A model generated the notes under the pieces. That model saw nothing but the letters and a program-made list of their open reading frames with translations, was not told the DNA's origin and searched no databases. Made by a program: the position numbers and the translations under genes. Shown here piece after piece: positions 8,697 to 16,327 of a stretch of DNA of 64,000 nt. Within the stretch, counting starts at the first letter, position 1, and every line of letters starts with the position of its first letter. The DNA comes from Streptacidiphilus rugosus AM-16 (GTDB lineage: Bacteria > Actinomycetota > Actinomycetes > Streptomycetales > Streptomycetaceae): positions 1,984,001 to 2,048,000 of the forward strand of contig NZ_JQMJ01000004.1 of assembly GCF_000744655.1 (NCBI RefSeq). Direction: 5' to 3'.

Positions 8697-9809
8697 GTGT
8701 CACTCGCTCAGCCCGTCCCGCCGCTCGTCGGCAACCCCGTGGACGAGGAATGGCTGCGGCAGCGGGTCGACCTGGCGCTCGCGGACTTCGTCCGCGACCA
8801 GGAGCGGACGCTGCTGGCGATCTCGCCCCAGCTCTCCCCCGTCTGCGGCACGGTGCGCGACTTCCTGCTCAGCGGCGGCAAGCGGCTGCGGGCGGCCTTC
8901 TGCTACTGGGGCTGGCGCGGGGCCGGCGGCGAGGTCGACGAGCCCGGCGCGGTGGCCGCGGCGGCGTCGCTGGAACTGCTGCAGGCCAGCGCGCTGGTCC
9001 ACGACGACCTGATGGACCGCAGCGACACCCGGCGCGGCCTGCCCTCGGTGCACCGGCGCTTCCAGTCCCTGCACGAGACGCAGGGCTGGCGCGGCGACCC
9101 GGCCCAGTACGGCGGCGCGGCGGCGGTACTGGTCGGCGACCTGCTGCTGGTCTGGTGCGACGCGCTGTTCGGCGACTCCGGCCTGCCCAGAGAGGCGGTG
9201 CGGCGCGCGAAGCCGCTGTTCGACCTGATGCGCACCGAGGTGATGGCGGGCCAGTACCTCGACATGCTGGAACCGGCGGCGGCCTGGTCCGAGCCGACCC
9301 CGGTGGAACGGGCCAGGACGGTGATCCACTACAAGTCCGCCAAGTACTCGGTGCAGCGCCCGCTCCAGATCGGCGGCCTGCTGGCGGACGCCCCGGCCGC
9401 GCTCACCGAGGCCTACGCGGCCTTCGGACTCCCGCTGGGCGAGGCCTTCCAGCTCCGCGACGACCTGCTCGGCGTCTACGGCGACCCCGCCCTGACCGGA
9501 AAGCCCGCCGGCGACGACCTCCGCGAGGGCAAGCGCACCCTGCTGGTCGCCGAGACCCTCGCCGCCTGCGGCCCGGCCGACGCCCGCCTGCTCGACGACC
9601 ACCTCGGCTCCCCCGATCTCGACGCCGCCGGCATCGACCGCCTCCGCGACGTGATCACCCGCAGCGGCGCCCCCGCCCGCGTCGAGGCCCGCATCACCGC
9701 CCTCCGTGCCGAGGCCCTGGCGGCTCTCTCCGCCGCCCCCATCGCCGACCCCCGCGCCCGCGCCGTCCTCCACCGCCTCACCGACGCGGCGACGACCCGT
9801 CGGCACTGA
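8697..9809 (+). CDS. Polyprenyl (geranylgeranyl-type) diphosphate synthase
   Basis: A 370-residue trans-isoprenyl diphosphate synthase that chains IPP onto allylic diphosphates. The first Asp-rich motif DDLMDRSDTRRG is at residues 103-114; the second is RDDLLGVYGD, with GGKRLRA near residue 60. GTG 8697 has CGGAG six bases upstream. Chain length cannot be fixed, but short-chain (C20-C25) actinobacterial enzymes look like this. Its position beside metF matches mycobacterial idsA2. It may feed lipid carriers or the CrtI-like enzyme. Confidence 0.9.
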   Translation: MSLAQPVPPLVGNPVDEEWLRQRVDLALADFVRDQERTLLAISPQLSPVCGTVRDFLLSGGKRLRAAFCYWGWRGAGGEVDEPGAVAAAASLELLQASALVHDDLMDRSDTRRGLPSVHRRFQSLHETQGWRGDPAQYGGAAAVLVGDLLLVWCDALFGDSGLPREAVRRAKPLFDLMRTEVMAGQYLDMLEPAAAWSEPTPVERARTVIHYKSAKYSVQRPLQIGGLLADAPAALTEAYAAFGLPLGEAFQLRDDLLGVYGDPALTGKPAGDDLREGKRTLLVAETLAACGPADARLLDDHLGSPDLDAAGIDRLRDVITRSGAPARVEARITALRAEALAALSAAPIADPRARAVLHRLTDAATTRRH

Positions 9810-9982
9810 GCCGCCACGGCACCGACGGCCCCACGCGCTGCTGACGTCCGTTCAACTGCCCCGCCGGGGCCTGGCAACCGCGCGGCGGGATTCATGAACA
9901 GCGGTGTACACCACGTCACCTGACTATGGTTCAATACCGCTGGATCGTGCCCGGAGGGGGCCGGTCACACGGGGGTGGGACG

Positions 9983-11620
9983 TTGAAACCGCTGCAGGAC
10001 GGGGATCCGAAGCAGGTCGGCCCGTACCGGATCATCGGGCTGCTCGGGGCCGGCGGGATGGGGCGGGTCTACCTGGGGCACCGTGAGGACGGCGTGACCG
10101 CCGCGGTGAAGGTGATCAACGAGGAGCTGGCCCAGGACAGCGGCTTCCGGGAGCGGTTCCGGCGGGAGGTCGCCGCGACCGGGCGGGTGGGCGGGCCGTG
10201 GATCGCGGCCGTCGTCGACCACGACGTGGAGGCGGAGCAGCCCTGGCTGGCCACGGAGTACGTACCCTTCCCCTCCCTGCACACCGTGGTGACCAAGCGG
10301 GGCCCGCTGGAGACCGCCGCCGTCCGGCAGCTCGGCGCGCGGCTGGCCGAGGCGCTGACCGCGATCCACGCCGCGCATCTGGTCCACCGCGACGTGAAGC
10401 CCGGCAACATCCTGGTCTCCGACGACGGCCCCAGGCTGATCGACTTCGGCATCGCGCGCGGCGCGGCGGTCACCACGCTGACCCAGACCGGCGTGGTCAT
10501 GGGCACCCCGCAGTACATGGCGCCGGAGCAGCTGCACGGCCGGTCCCGGGTGGGGCCGGCCGCGGACGTCTTCGCGCTCGGGCTGGTGCTGGCCTTCGCG
10601 GCCACCGGCGAGCACCCCTTCGGCCAGACGGACTCCTACGGATTCGGCTACCGCATCGTCCACGAGGAACCCGAGCTGGACGCCCTGCCCGCGCAACTGG
10701 CGCCGCTGATCGCGCGCTGCCTCGCCAAGGATCCCGCGGAGCGGCCGAGCACGGAGGAGATCGTCGCCGCGCTGCGCGGCGACGCGCCGGTCGCGACGCT
10801 CAACCTGCTCGCCGGGCCAGACGGAGGCGAGGGCGCCCCGACCCCGGTCGTCGCCGCTCCCGCGGCGGGGGAGCAACGGCGGCCGCGACGCCGGGTCCTG
10901 GCGATGGTCGCGGCCGCCGCCGTGGTGCTCGGCCTCGCGCTGACGCCGACCCTGCTGCACGTCGGGGGCGGCCCCGGCACCACACAGGCCCAGGGCGGCG
11001 GCCGCTCGCCCGGCCCCGGCGGGACGGGAACGCCCACGGCGGGCGGCGGCGCGACGGCGGGGCAGTCGGCGTCGTCGGGCACGGACGGCAGCGGCTCTCC
11101 GAGCCCGTCCTCGTCGCCCACCGCCCAGCCGTCCGCGACGGCGGGCGGAGGAGCGGCCGGGAACAGCACTCCCACCGCCGGCAGCGGCGGCGGCTCCGGC
11201 AGGAGCACGGGCGGCTCGTCCGGCACGACGCACACGGGTTCGGGCACCGGGACAGGGACGGGGTCCGGGGCCGGCGGCGGCTCCGCGAGCACGCCGACCC
11301 ACGCGCCGACGCACCCGCCGACCCCTTCCGGCTCCCCGCCCGGGGCGATGGCGGGCTTCAGCGCCTACTTCCACAACGCCTGCGTGGGCTACTGCGCCGA
11401 CATGCCGCTCTCGCTCACCTGGAACGCGAAGCCGGGCGCGACCCGCTACGACGTCCGGTACTCGATCAACGGCGCGTCCCACAGCGCGTCCACCGCGGGC
11501 ACGGCCTACACGGTGGACGGCCCCGCCTCGGGCGACAAGGTCTGCGTGGCGCTCCGTGCGGCCAACCAGTACGGCGCGTCCGCGTGGACGCAGACCTACT
11601 GCTTCGACACGCCTTACTGA
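9983..11620 (+). CDS. Membrane Ser/Thr protein kinase with extracellular fibronectin-like domain
   Basis: About 545 residues. The kinase domain (about 10-270) has GAGGMGRVYLG, the ATP lysine K43, HRDVKPGN, DFGIAR and the APEQ loop, so it looks active. A single transmembrane helix follows near residue 310, then about 130 residues of Gly/Ser/Thr linker outside the cell, and a C-terminal domain with four Cys that resembles a fibronectin type III fold. TTG 9983 (LKPLQDGDP) is preferred because it follows GGGGGTGGG and matches the usual N-terminus of this kinase class; an ATG at 9926 is the alternative. The extracellular part probably senses a ligand. Confidence 0.85.
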   Translation: MKPLQDGDPKQVGPYRIIGLLGAGGMGRVYLGHREDGVTAAVKVINEELAQDSGFRERFRREVAATGRVGGPWIAAVVDHDVEAEQPWLATEYVPFPSLHTVVTKRGPLETAAVRQLGARLAEALTAIHAAHLVHRDVKPGNILVSDDGPRLIDFGIARGAAVTTLTQTGVVMGTPQYMAPEQLHGRSRVGPAADVFALGLVLAFAATGEHPFGQTDSYGFGYRIVHEEPELDALPAQLAPLIARCLAKDPAERPSTEEIVAALRGDAPVATLNLLAGPDGGEGAPTPVVAAPAAGEQRRPRRRVLAMVAAAAVVLGLALTPTLLHVGGGPGTTQAQGGGRSPGPGGTGTPTAGGGATAGQSASSGTDGSGSPSPSSSPTAQPSATAGGGAAGNSTPTAGSGGGSGRSTGGSSGTTHTGSGTGTGTGSGAGGGSASTPTHAPTHPPTPSGSPPGAMAGFSAYFHNACVGYCADMPLSLTWNAKPGATRYDVRYSINGASHSASTAGTAYTVDGPASGDKVCVALRAANQYGASAWTQTYCFDTPY

Positions 11621-11666
11621 CGCGGGCAACCCTCAGGGGCGCGAGGCTCTGCTTGATTCACTGCGT

Positions 11667-11736
11667 GCGCGAGCAACCACCCCGTGCGGATGGCCCTTTC
11701 CAGTGAGGACCCTCCGCACAGGGTGGTTGCTCGCGC
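11667..11736. repeat. Interspersed hairpin repeat, copy A
   Basis: A 24-bp inverted repeat with one mismatch (11667-11690 and 11713-11736) around a 22-base loop, between the convergent kinase and thiE genes. The loop and inner stem (GTGCGGATGGCCCT) match the copies at 18.9, 22.6 and 50.7 kb. A half copy beginning CAGGGGCGCGAGG precedes it at about 11636. It probably acts as a two-way terminator. Confidence 0.85.
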
Positions 11737-11740
11737 CCCT

Positions 11741-12391
11741 TCAGGCGCGTTCGCGGACCCGTCGGGCCAGCGACTGGGCCGCGGCGAAGGGGTCGGCGGC
11801 CTGGGTGAGCGCGCGGACGACGACGACGCGGCGGGCGCCGGCGTCGAGGACCTCGTCGAGGTTCGACTCGTCGATGCCGCCGATCGCGAACCACGGGCGG
11901 TCCGTGACCTGCTTGGCCGCGTAGGAGACCAGGCCCAGGCCGGGCGCGAACCGGCCCGGCTTCGTCGGGGTGGGCCAGACCGGCCCGGTGCAGAAGTAGT
12001 CGACGCCGGGCTCGGTCAGCGCGACGTCCACCTCCGCCTCCGCGTGGCAGGAGCGGCCGATGACCACGTCCTCGCCGAGGATCGCGCGGGCCACCGGGAC
12101 CGGCAGGTCGTCCTGGCCGAGGTGGAGCACGTCCGGGCGGGCGCCGAAGGCGACGTCGGCCCGGTCGTTGACCGACAGCAGCCGGCCGTGCCGGCGGCAC
12201 GCGTCGGCGAAGACCTCCAGCGCCGCCAGCTCCTGCTTGGCCTCCAGGCCCTTGTCGCGCAGCTGGACCACGTCCACGCCGCCGGCCAGGACCGCGTCGA
12301 GGAACTCGGCCAGGTCGCCCTGCTCGCGCCGGGCGTCCGTGCACAGGTAGAGCCTGGCGTCGGCCAGGACCGCGCCTCTCGGCGCCGTCAC
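11741..12391 (-). CDS. thiE: Thiamine-phosphate synthase
   Basis: A 216-residue TIM-barrel enzyme that joins HMP-PP with the thiazole phosphate to make thiamine phosphate. Conserved blocks are [23 protein letters not shown] and [11 protein letters not shown]. The start is GTG 12391, overlapping the stop of the upstream Rv2175c-like gene by four bases, so the two are translationally coupled. Unlike thiOSG at 24 kb, no TPP riboswitch precedes this operon, so thiE seems set by the promoter of the DNA-binding protein gene. Confidence 0.95.
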   Translation of the reverse strand: MTAPRGAVLADARLYLCTDARREQGDLAEFLDAVLAGGVDVVQLRDKGLEAKQELAALEVFADACRRHGRLLSVNDRADVAFGARPDVLHLGQDDLPVPVARAILGEDVVIGRSCHAEAEVDVALTEPGVDYFCTGPVWPTPTKPGRFAPGLGLVSYAAKQVTDRPWFAIGGIDESNLDEVLDAGARRVVVVRALTQAADPFAAAQSLARRVRERA

Positions 12392-12753
12392 AGGGCCATC
12401 GCCTGGGCGCGGCGCTTGACCTCGGTGCCGCGGTTCTCGTTCAGGGCCTGCGCCGGGGTGCCCGGCAGGGTCGGGTCATCGGTGAAGAGCCACTGCAGGG
12501 CCTCCTCCTTGCTGAATCCGCTGTCCTTCAGCAGTGTCAGCAGGCCGATGACGCCCTTGACGGGCTTGTCCTCGCCGATGAACGCCGCAGGCACCTGCAG
12601 CGCGTTGTTCTCTCCGCGGCGCACCGCCAGCAGGGTGCCGTCGGTGACCATGTTGCGGACCTTGGTGACCTCAACGCCCCACTTCTCCGCGATGTCGGGG
12701 AGGTAGAGCCAGGCCGGAATCAGGGCGTCGATCTTGGGATCAATCTCACTCAC
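12388..12753 (-). CDS. Rv2175c-like winged-helix DNA-binding protein
   Basis: A 121-residue protein starting [20 protein letters not shown] at GTG 12753. The segment [27 protein letters not shown] is a helix-turn-helix followed by a wing, and the C-terminal half has the [21 protein letters not shown] block of the Rv2175c family. In M. tuberculosis the family member is a substrate of the kinase PknL, encoded next to it. Here the likely PknL counterpart lies at 26320, about 13.6 kb away. It overlaps thiE by four bases. The regulated genes are unknown. Confidence 0.85.
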   Translation of the reverse strand: MSEIDPKIDALIPAWLYLPDIAEKWGVEVTKVRNMVTDGTLLAVRRGENNALQVPAAFIGEDKPVKGVIGLLTLLKDSGFSKEEALQWLFTDDPTLPGTPAQALNENRGTEVKRRAQAMAL

Positions 12754-12825
12754 GTCAACAGACTGCCATCCCCGACCCCCGGTGTGCACACTCACGACCG
12801 CGACACCGTGGCGCGGATCGGTCGT

Positions 12826-13671
12826 TCAGGACTCTCCGCGCTGCCGCTCGTCCCACCGGGTCTCCAGCCGGGCCAGGCGCTCGTTGAGCTGCTGCACCTC
12901 GCGCAGCAGCGTGCGGAACTCCTCCACCTGGCGGCGCCGCTCCTCCGCCGCCGCCTCCTTGTCGTCCTCGCGGCGGGAGAGCTGGACCAGCCAGCTGGCG
13001 ACCGAGGCGGTGACCACGCTCAGCGTCGCGATCCCGGTGACCATCAGCACCGAGGCGATCATCCGGCCGGTCGCGGTGACCGGGACGTAGTCGCCGTAGC
13101 CGACGGTCGCCATCGTCACCAGCGCCCACCACAGCGAGTCGCCGAGGGTGGTGATGTTCGCCCCCGGCGCGTGGCGCTCGGCCAGCCACTCCGTGTAGGA
13201 GCCCACCAGCAGCAGCATCACGAAGGCCCCGCCGGTGTAGGACGCCGTGCGCAGGATCCGGTTGCGGCGCACCGCCCGGCCGATCAGCGCGAAGAGTCCG
13301 AACGCCCGCAGCGCGCCCAGCGGCCGGAACATCGGGAGCACGAGCAGGGCCAGGTCGAAGATGTGGTCCCAGAAGAAGGCCTTGCGGTACTCGGCCAGCC
13401 AGAGCTTGATCCAGTAGTCGAGCAGGAAGATTCCCCAGATGACCCCGCCGACCACCCAGACGATGATCGTCTGATCCCGGCTCAGGTTCACCCCCAGCAC
13501 GGGGAAGAGGATCACCGCCAGGAAGACGCAGCCGAGCACCAGCAGCGGCACGGCGGTCGCCCGGCTCCACCGCTCGAACCGAGGGCCCTGGTCCACCGGA
13601 GTCGACCGGTCCGCACCGCCTGCCTGCTGGTCCTCCGGATCGTTCAGCGGGTTTGACGAGGAGTCGAACAT
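12826..13671 (-). CDS. Voltage-gated-type potassium channel subunit
   Basis: A 281-residue six-helix channel. The selectivity filter TVGYGD is at residues 189-194 (from the chosen start), preceded by the pore helix SLWWALVTMA. The S4-like helix has spaced Arg residues (FRPLGALRAF...RAVRRNRILR). The cytoplasmic C-terminus is a charged coiled coil. ATG 13671 was chosen because an AGGG lies ten bases upstream; a TTG at 13680 is possible. It is expected to assemble as a tetramer in the plasma membrane and pass K+. It stands apart from its neighbours functionally. Confidence 0.92.
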   Translation of the reverse strand: MFDSSSNPLNDPEDQQAGGADRSTPVDQGPRFERWSRATAVPLLVLGCVFLAVILFPVLGVNLSRDQTIIVWVVGGVIWGIFLLDYWIKLWLAEYRKAFFWDHIFDLALLVLPMFRPLGALRAFGLFALIGRAVRRNRILRTASYTGGAFVMLLLVGSYTEWLAERHAPGANITTLGDSLWWALVTMATVGYGDYVPVTATGRMIASVLMVTGIATLSVVTASVASWLVQLSRREDDKEAAAEERRRQVEEFRTLLREVQQLNERLARLETRWDERQRGES

Positions 13672-13697
13672 ATGCGGCAAACCCTACGTGGCCCTGG

Positions 13698-14096
13698 TCA
13701 GTCCAGCACGGCGATGCCCTCCAGCTCGACCAGCGCCGGCTCGTCCCAGAGCCGGACGACCCCGATCAGCGCCATCGCCGGGTAGTCCCGGCCGGCTCGG
13801 GCGCGCCAGACGCGGCCGATGTCGGCGGCGTGGGCGCGGTAGTCCTCGGGGTCGGTCGCGTAGACGGTCAAGCGGGCCAGCCGGTCGGGGCTGCCGCCCG
13901 CCGCCGCGAGGGCGGCCAGCAGGTTGGCCAGCGCGCGGTCGAACTGCTCGACCACGTCGGCGCCGACGATCGCGCCGCTCCGGTCCAGCGCGGTCTGGCC
14001 GGCCAGGAAGACCAGGGTGCCGCCGGTCGCGGTGACCGCGTGGCTGAAGCCGGTGGGTGGGGCCAGCTCGGGCGGGTTGATCCGGTGCAGCGTCAT
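13698..14096 (-). CDS. RidA/YjgF-family enamine/imine deaminase
   Basis: A 132-residue small trimeric-type protein. It has the GQTALD segment, the AL-NL-ALAAAGGSPD-LARLTVYATDPEDY core and a final DEPALVELEGIAVLD, all typical of RidA relatives. Its ATG overlaps the SDR stop codon (ATGA), so it is the third gene of a coupled operon with an acyl-CoA dehydrogenase and an SDR. RidA proteins hydrolyse reactive enamines and imines. In a 2-aminobenzoyl-CoA pathway the dearomatised product is an enamine, which gives this gene a plausible job; that is inference. Confidence 0.85.
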   Translation of the reverse strand: MTLHRINPPELAPPTGFSHAVTATGGTLVFLAGQTALDRSGAIVGADVVEQFDRALANLLAALAAAGGSPDRLARLTVYATDPEDYRAHAADIGRVWRARAGRDYPAMALIGVVRLWDEPALVELEGIAVLD

Positions 14097-14857
14097 GACT
14101 GCACGCCTCCTCCGTCGACGGTGAGGCCCTGACCGTTCAGGGCCTCCTGTTCCAGCAGCAGCCGGACCACGGCCGCGACCTCCTCCGGGCGGATCAGCCG
14201 CCCGATCGGCTGCATCCGCGCCAGCGCGGCGCGGGCCTGCGCCTCGTCGCGTCCGGTGCGGGCGACGATCGCGGCGACGGTGGCGTCCGTCATCGGCGTG
14301 TCCACATAGCCGGGGCAGACCGCGTTGACGGTCACGCCGGTCCCGGCCACCTCGGCGGCGGCGGCGCGGACCAGTCCGAGCGCGCCGTGCTTGGCCGCCG
14401 TGTACGCGGCGACGTACGGAGCGCCGACCTTCGCCGCGACCGAGGTCACCACGACGATCCGGCCCCAGCGCGCCCCCAGCATCGACGGCAGCGCGCGGCG
14501 GACGCAGCGGAAGGGGGCGGTGAGGTTGAGCGCGAGCTGCTGCTCCCACAACTCGTCCCCGGTCTCGGTCAGCCGGGCCGACGCGCCCGCTCCGGCGGCG
14601 GCGACCAGCACCTCGGCGGGGCCCCACTCCGCCTCGACCCGCCCGAAGAGCGTCTCGGCGGCGTCGGGCGCGGTGAGGTCCACCGGGACGGTCAGGCTCG
14701 GCCCCGGCAGCGCCCGCGCGGCGCTCGCCAGCGCGTCCGGGTCGCGGGCGGCCAGGACGACCCGGTGGCCGGCGGTGGAGAGGTCCGCGGCGACAGCCGC
14801 GCCGATGCCCTTGCTGCCGCCGGTGACCACGCAGATCCTGCTCGGTCCGGCGCTCAT
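14093..14857 (-). CDS. Short-chain dehydrogenase/reductase (probable 3-hydroxyacyl-CoA dehydrogenase step)
   Basis: A 254-residue Rossmann enzyme with TGGSKGIG for NAD(P), a Ser in VVTSVAAK and the YTAAKH catalytic pair. The C-terminus ends in the usual GQGLTVDGG. It overlaps both neighbours by four bases (acyl-CoA dehydrogenase upstream, RidA downstream), so all three are coupled. In the CoA-dependent aminobenzoate pathway of Azoarcus an SDR of this kind carries out the hydroxyacyl-CoA oxidation in a beta-oxidation-like series. The assignment to that step comes from context. Confidence 0.85.
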   Translation of the reverse strand: MSAGPSRICVVTGGSKGIGAAVAADLSTAGHRVVLAARDPDALASAARALPGPSLTVPVDLTAPDAAETLFGRVEAEWGPAEVLVAAAGAGASARLTETGDELWEQQLALNLTAPFRCVRRALPSMLGARWGRIVVVTSVAAKVGAPYVAAYTAAKHGALGLVRAAAAEVAGTGVTVNAVCPGYVDTPMTDATVAAIVARTGRDEAQARAALARMQPIGRLIRPEEVAAVVRLLLEQEALNGQGLTVDGGGVQS

Positions 14858-16191
14858 CGGGCGAGCTCCCTCGCGATGATCGAGAGCTGCACCTCGGAGG
14901 CGCCCTCGTAGATCCGGGGCGCACGGACCTCCCGGTAGAGCTGCTCCAGCAGGTGGCCCTGCCGCAGCGCCCGCGCGCCGTGGATCTGGACGGCGGCGTC
15001 GACGACGTACTGGGCCGTCTCGGTCGCGAACAGCTTGGCCATCGCCGCGCGTCCGGTCGGCCCGTGCAGGCCCGTCCCGCGCTCCTCGCGCCCGCCCTGG
15101 CGGTCGTAGGCGGAGGCCGCCGCGTAGACGAGCAGCCGGGCGGCCTCGGTGCGGGTGGCCATCTCGGCCAGTCGGTGTCCGACGGACTGGAGCTGCAGCA
15201 GCGGTCCGCCGAAGGCCTCCCGTTCGGCGGCGTGGACGAGCGCGGCGTCGAGCGCCGCCTGCGCCATCCCGACCGCGAAGGCGCCCACGCTCGGGCGGAA
15301 CAGGTCGAGCGTGCGCATCGCGACCCTGAAGCCGTGCCCGACCTCACCGAGGCGGTCCTCCGGGCCGACCCTGACTCCGTCGAAGAGGACCCTGCCGATG
15401 GGGTGCGGGGAGATCATGTCGAGCTGCTCGCCGCCCAGGCCCGCCCGGTCGGCCGGGACCAGGAAGGCGGTGACCCCGCGTGCGCCGGCCTCGGGACCGG
15501 TCCGGGCGAAGACCGTGTAGAAGTCCGCCTCGGGCGCGTTCGAGATCCAGCACTTCTCGCCGCTGAGCCGCCATCCTCCCGCTTCGGCCTTCGCCTCCAG
15601 GGCCAGCGCGGCGGCGTCGGAACCCGCGCCCGGCTCCGACAGCGCGAACGCCGCGACGGCCCGCCCTGCGGCGACCTCCGGCAGCCATCGGCCGATCTGC
15701 GCCTCGCTGCCGCTCTGCAGCACGGGGTAGGCCCCGAGGCCCTGCAGCGCCAGAGCGGTCTCGGCCTCGGTGGACACCTGCGCCAGGCTCTCCCGCAGCA
15801 GGCACAGGTCCATCGCGGCCGCCTGCCGCAGTCCGCCTCCGGCCTCCGAGCCGGAGGCGCCGCCGGCCCCCACCCCGGGGAAGAGCCGTGCCAGCAGGCC
15901 GAGCCTCCCCATCTCCTCCAGCAGCGGCCGGTTGACCCGAGGGGAGCGGCCCTCGGGAAGCAGCCTGTCCCCGCGGGACGGCAGGGATCCGCCGCGACCA
16001 GCTCCGCCGACGCCGTCCGGCGCCGAGGAGGTGGCCGTGGGCGGACCCGGGCGCGTCGTGCCATCCGGCGGGAAGCCGCCCGCGCCGTGGGCGTGGGTCA
16101 GCGGCAGCAGCCGCTCCGTCGCCAGCGCGCGGACGTCCGCGCAGAAGCGGTGCTGCCCGTCGTCGAGCGTGAATGCCGCCGTCGCCGTCAT
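14854..16191 (-). CDS. Acyl-CoA dehydrogenase with an unusual Pro/Gly-rich insert
   Basis: A 445-residue flavoenzyme. Conserved acyl-CoA dehydrogenase blocks are present: AFALSEPGAGSDA, KCWISNAPEADFYTVFART and the C-terminal RAPRIYEGASEVQ with the catalytic-type Glu. The start at 16191 (MTATAAF) follows GGGAGCAG. Between helix A and helix B, at about residues 34-83, there is a roughly 45-residue low-complexity insert (GFPPDGTTRPGPPTATSSAP and onward) that I do not expect in this family. It heads the operon with the SDR and RidA genes and is divergent from the aryl-CoA ligase, so it probably oxidises a cyclic or ring-derived acyl-CoA. Confidence 0.88.
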   Translation of the reverse strand: MTATAAFTLDDGQHRFCADVRALATERLLPLTHAHGAGGFPPDGTTRPGPPTATSSAPDGVGGAGRGGSLPSRGDRLLPEGRSPRVNRPLLEEMGRLGLLARLFPGVGAGGASGSEAGGGLRQAAAMDLCLLRESLAQVSTEAETALALQGLGAYPVLQSGSEAQIGRWLPEVAAGRAVAAFALSEPGAGSDAAALALEAKAEAGGWRLSGEKCWISNAPEADFYTVFARTGPEAGARGVTAFLVPADRAGLGGEQLDMISPHPIGRVLFDGVRVGPEDRLGEVGHGFRVAMRTLDLFRPSVGAFAVGMAQAALDAALVHAAEREAFGGPLLQLQSVGHRLAEMATRTEAARLLVYAAASAYDRQGGREERGTGLHGPTGRAAMAKLFATETAQYVVDAAVQIHGARALRQGHLLEQLYREVRAPRIYEGASEVQLSIIARELAR

Positions 16192-16245
16192 CGCCTGCTC
16201 CCTCCTCCGCCGTGAAGCCGTCGGTCCATTCATATCGCGGAAGGT

Positions 16246-16273
16246 TGACTGTCGTCACCAACGCGCTAGCCTG
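16246..16273 (+). promoter_or_regulatory. Putative promoter of the aryl-CoA ligase
   Basis: TTGACT (16246-16251) and TAGCCT (16268-16273) are spaced by 16 bases, upstream of the ligase start at 16328. A GTTGACCGT sequence also occurs just before the PaaX-like start at 17961. The match is by eye to the standard vegetative sigma consensus. Confidence 0.45.
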
Positions 16274-16327
16274 ACTTCGGACCGACCCGGTCCCTGCCAA
16301 GGTCAAGGTGAGGGGGAAACACCCGCC

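Noticed and set aside
13698-15347. One very long minus-strand frame that would fuse the RidA gene to upstream coding
   Set aside because: The first part is the SDR/ACAD region in a wrong frame. RidA has its own ATG overlapping the SDR stop.
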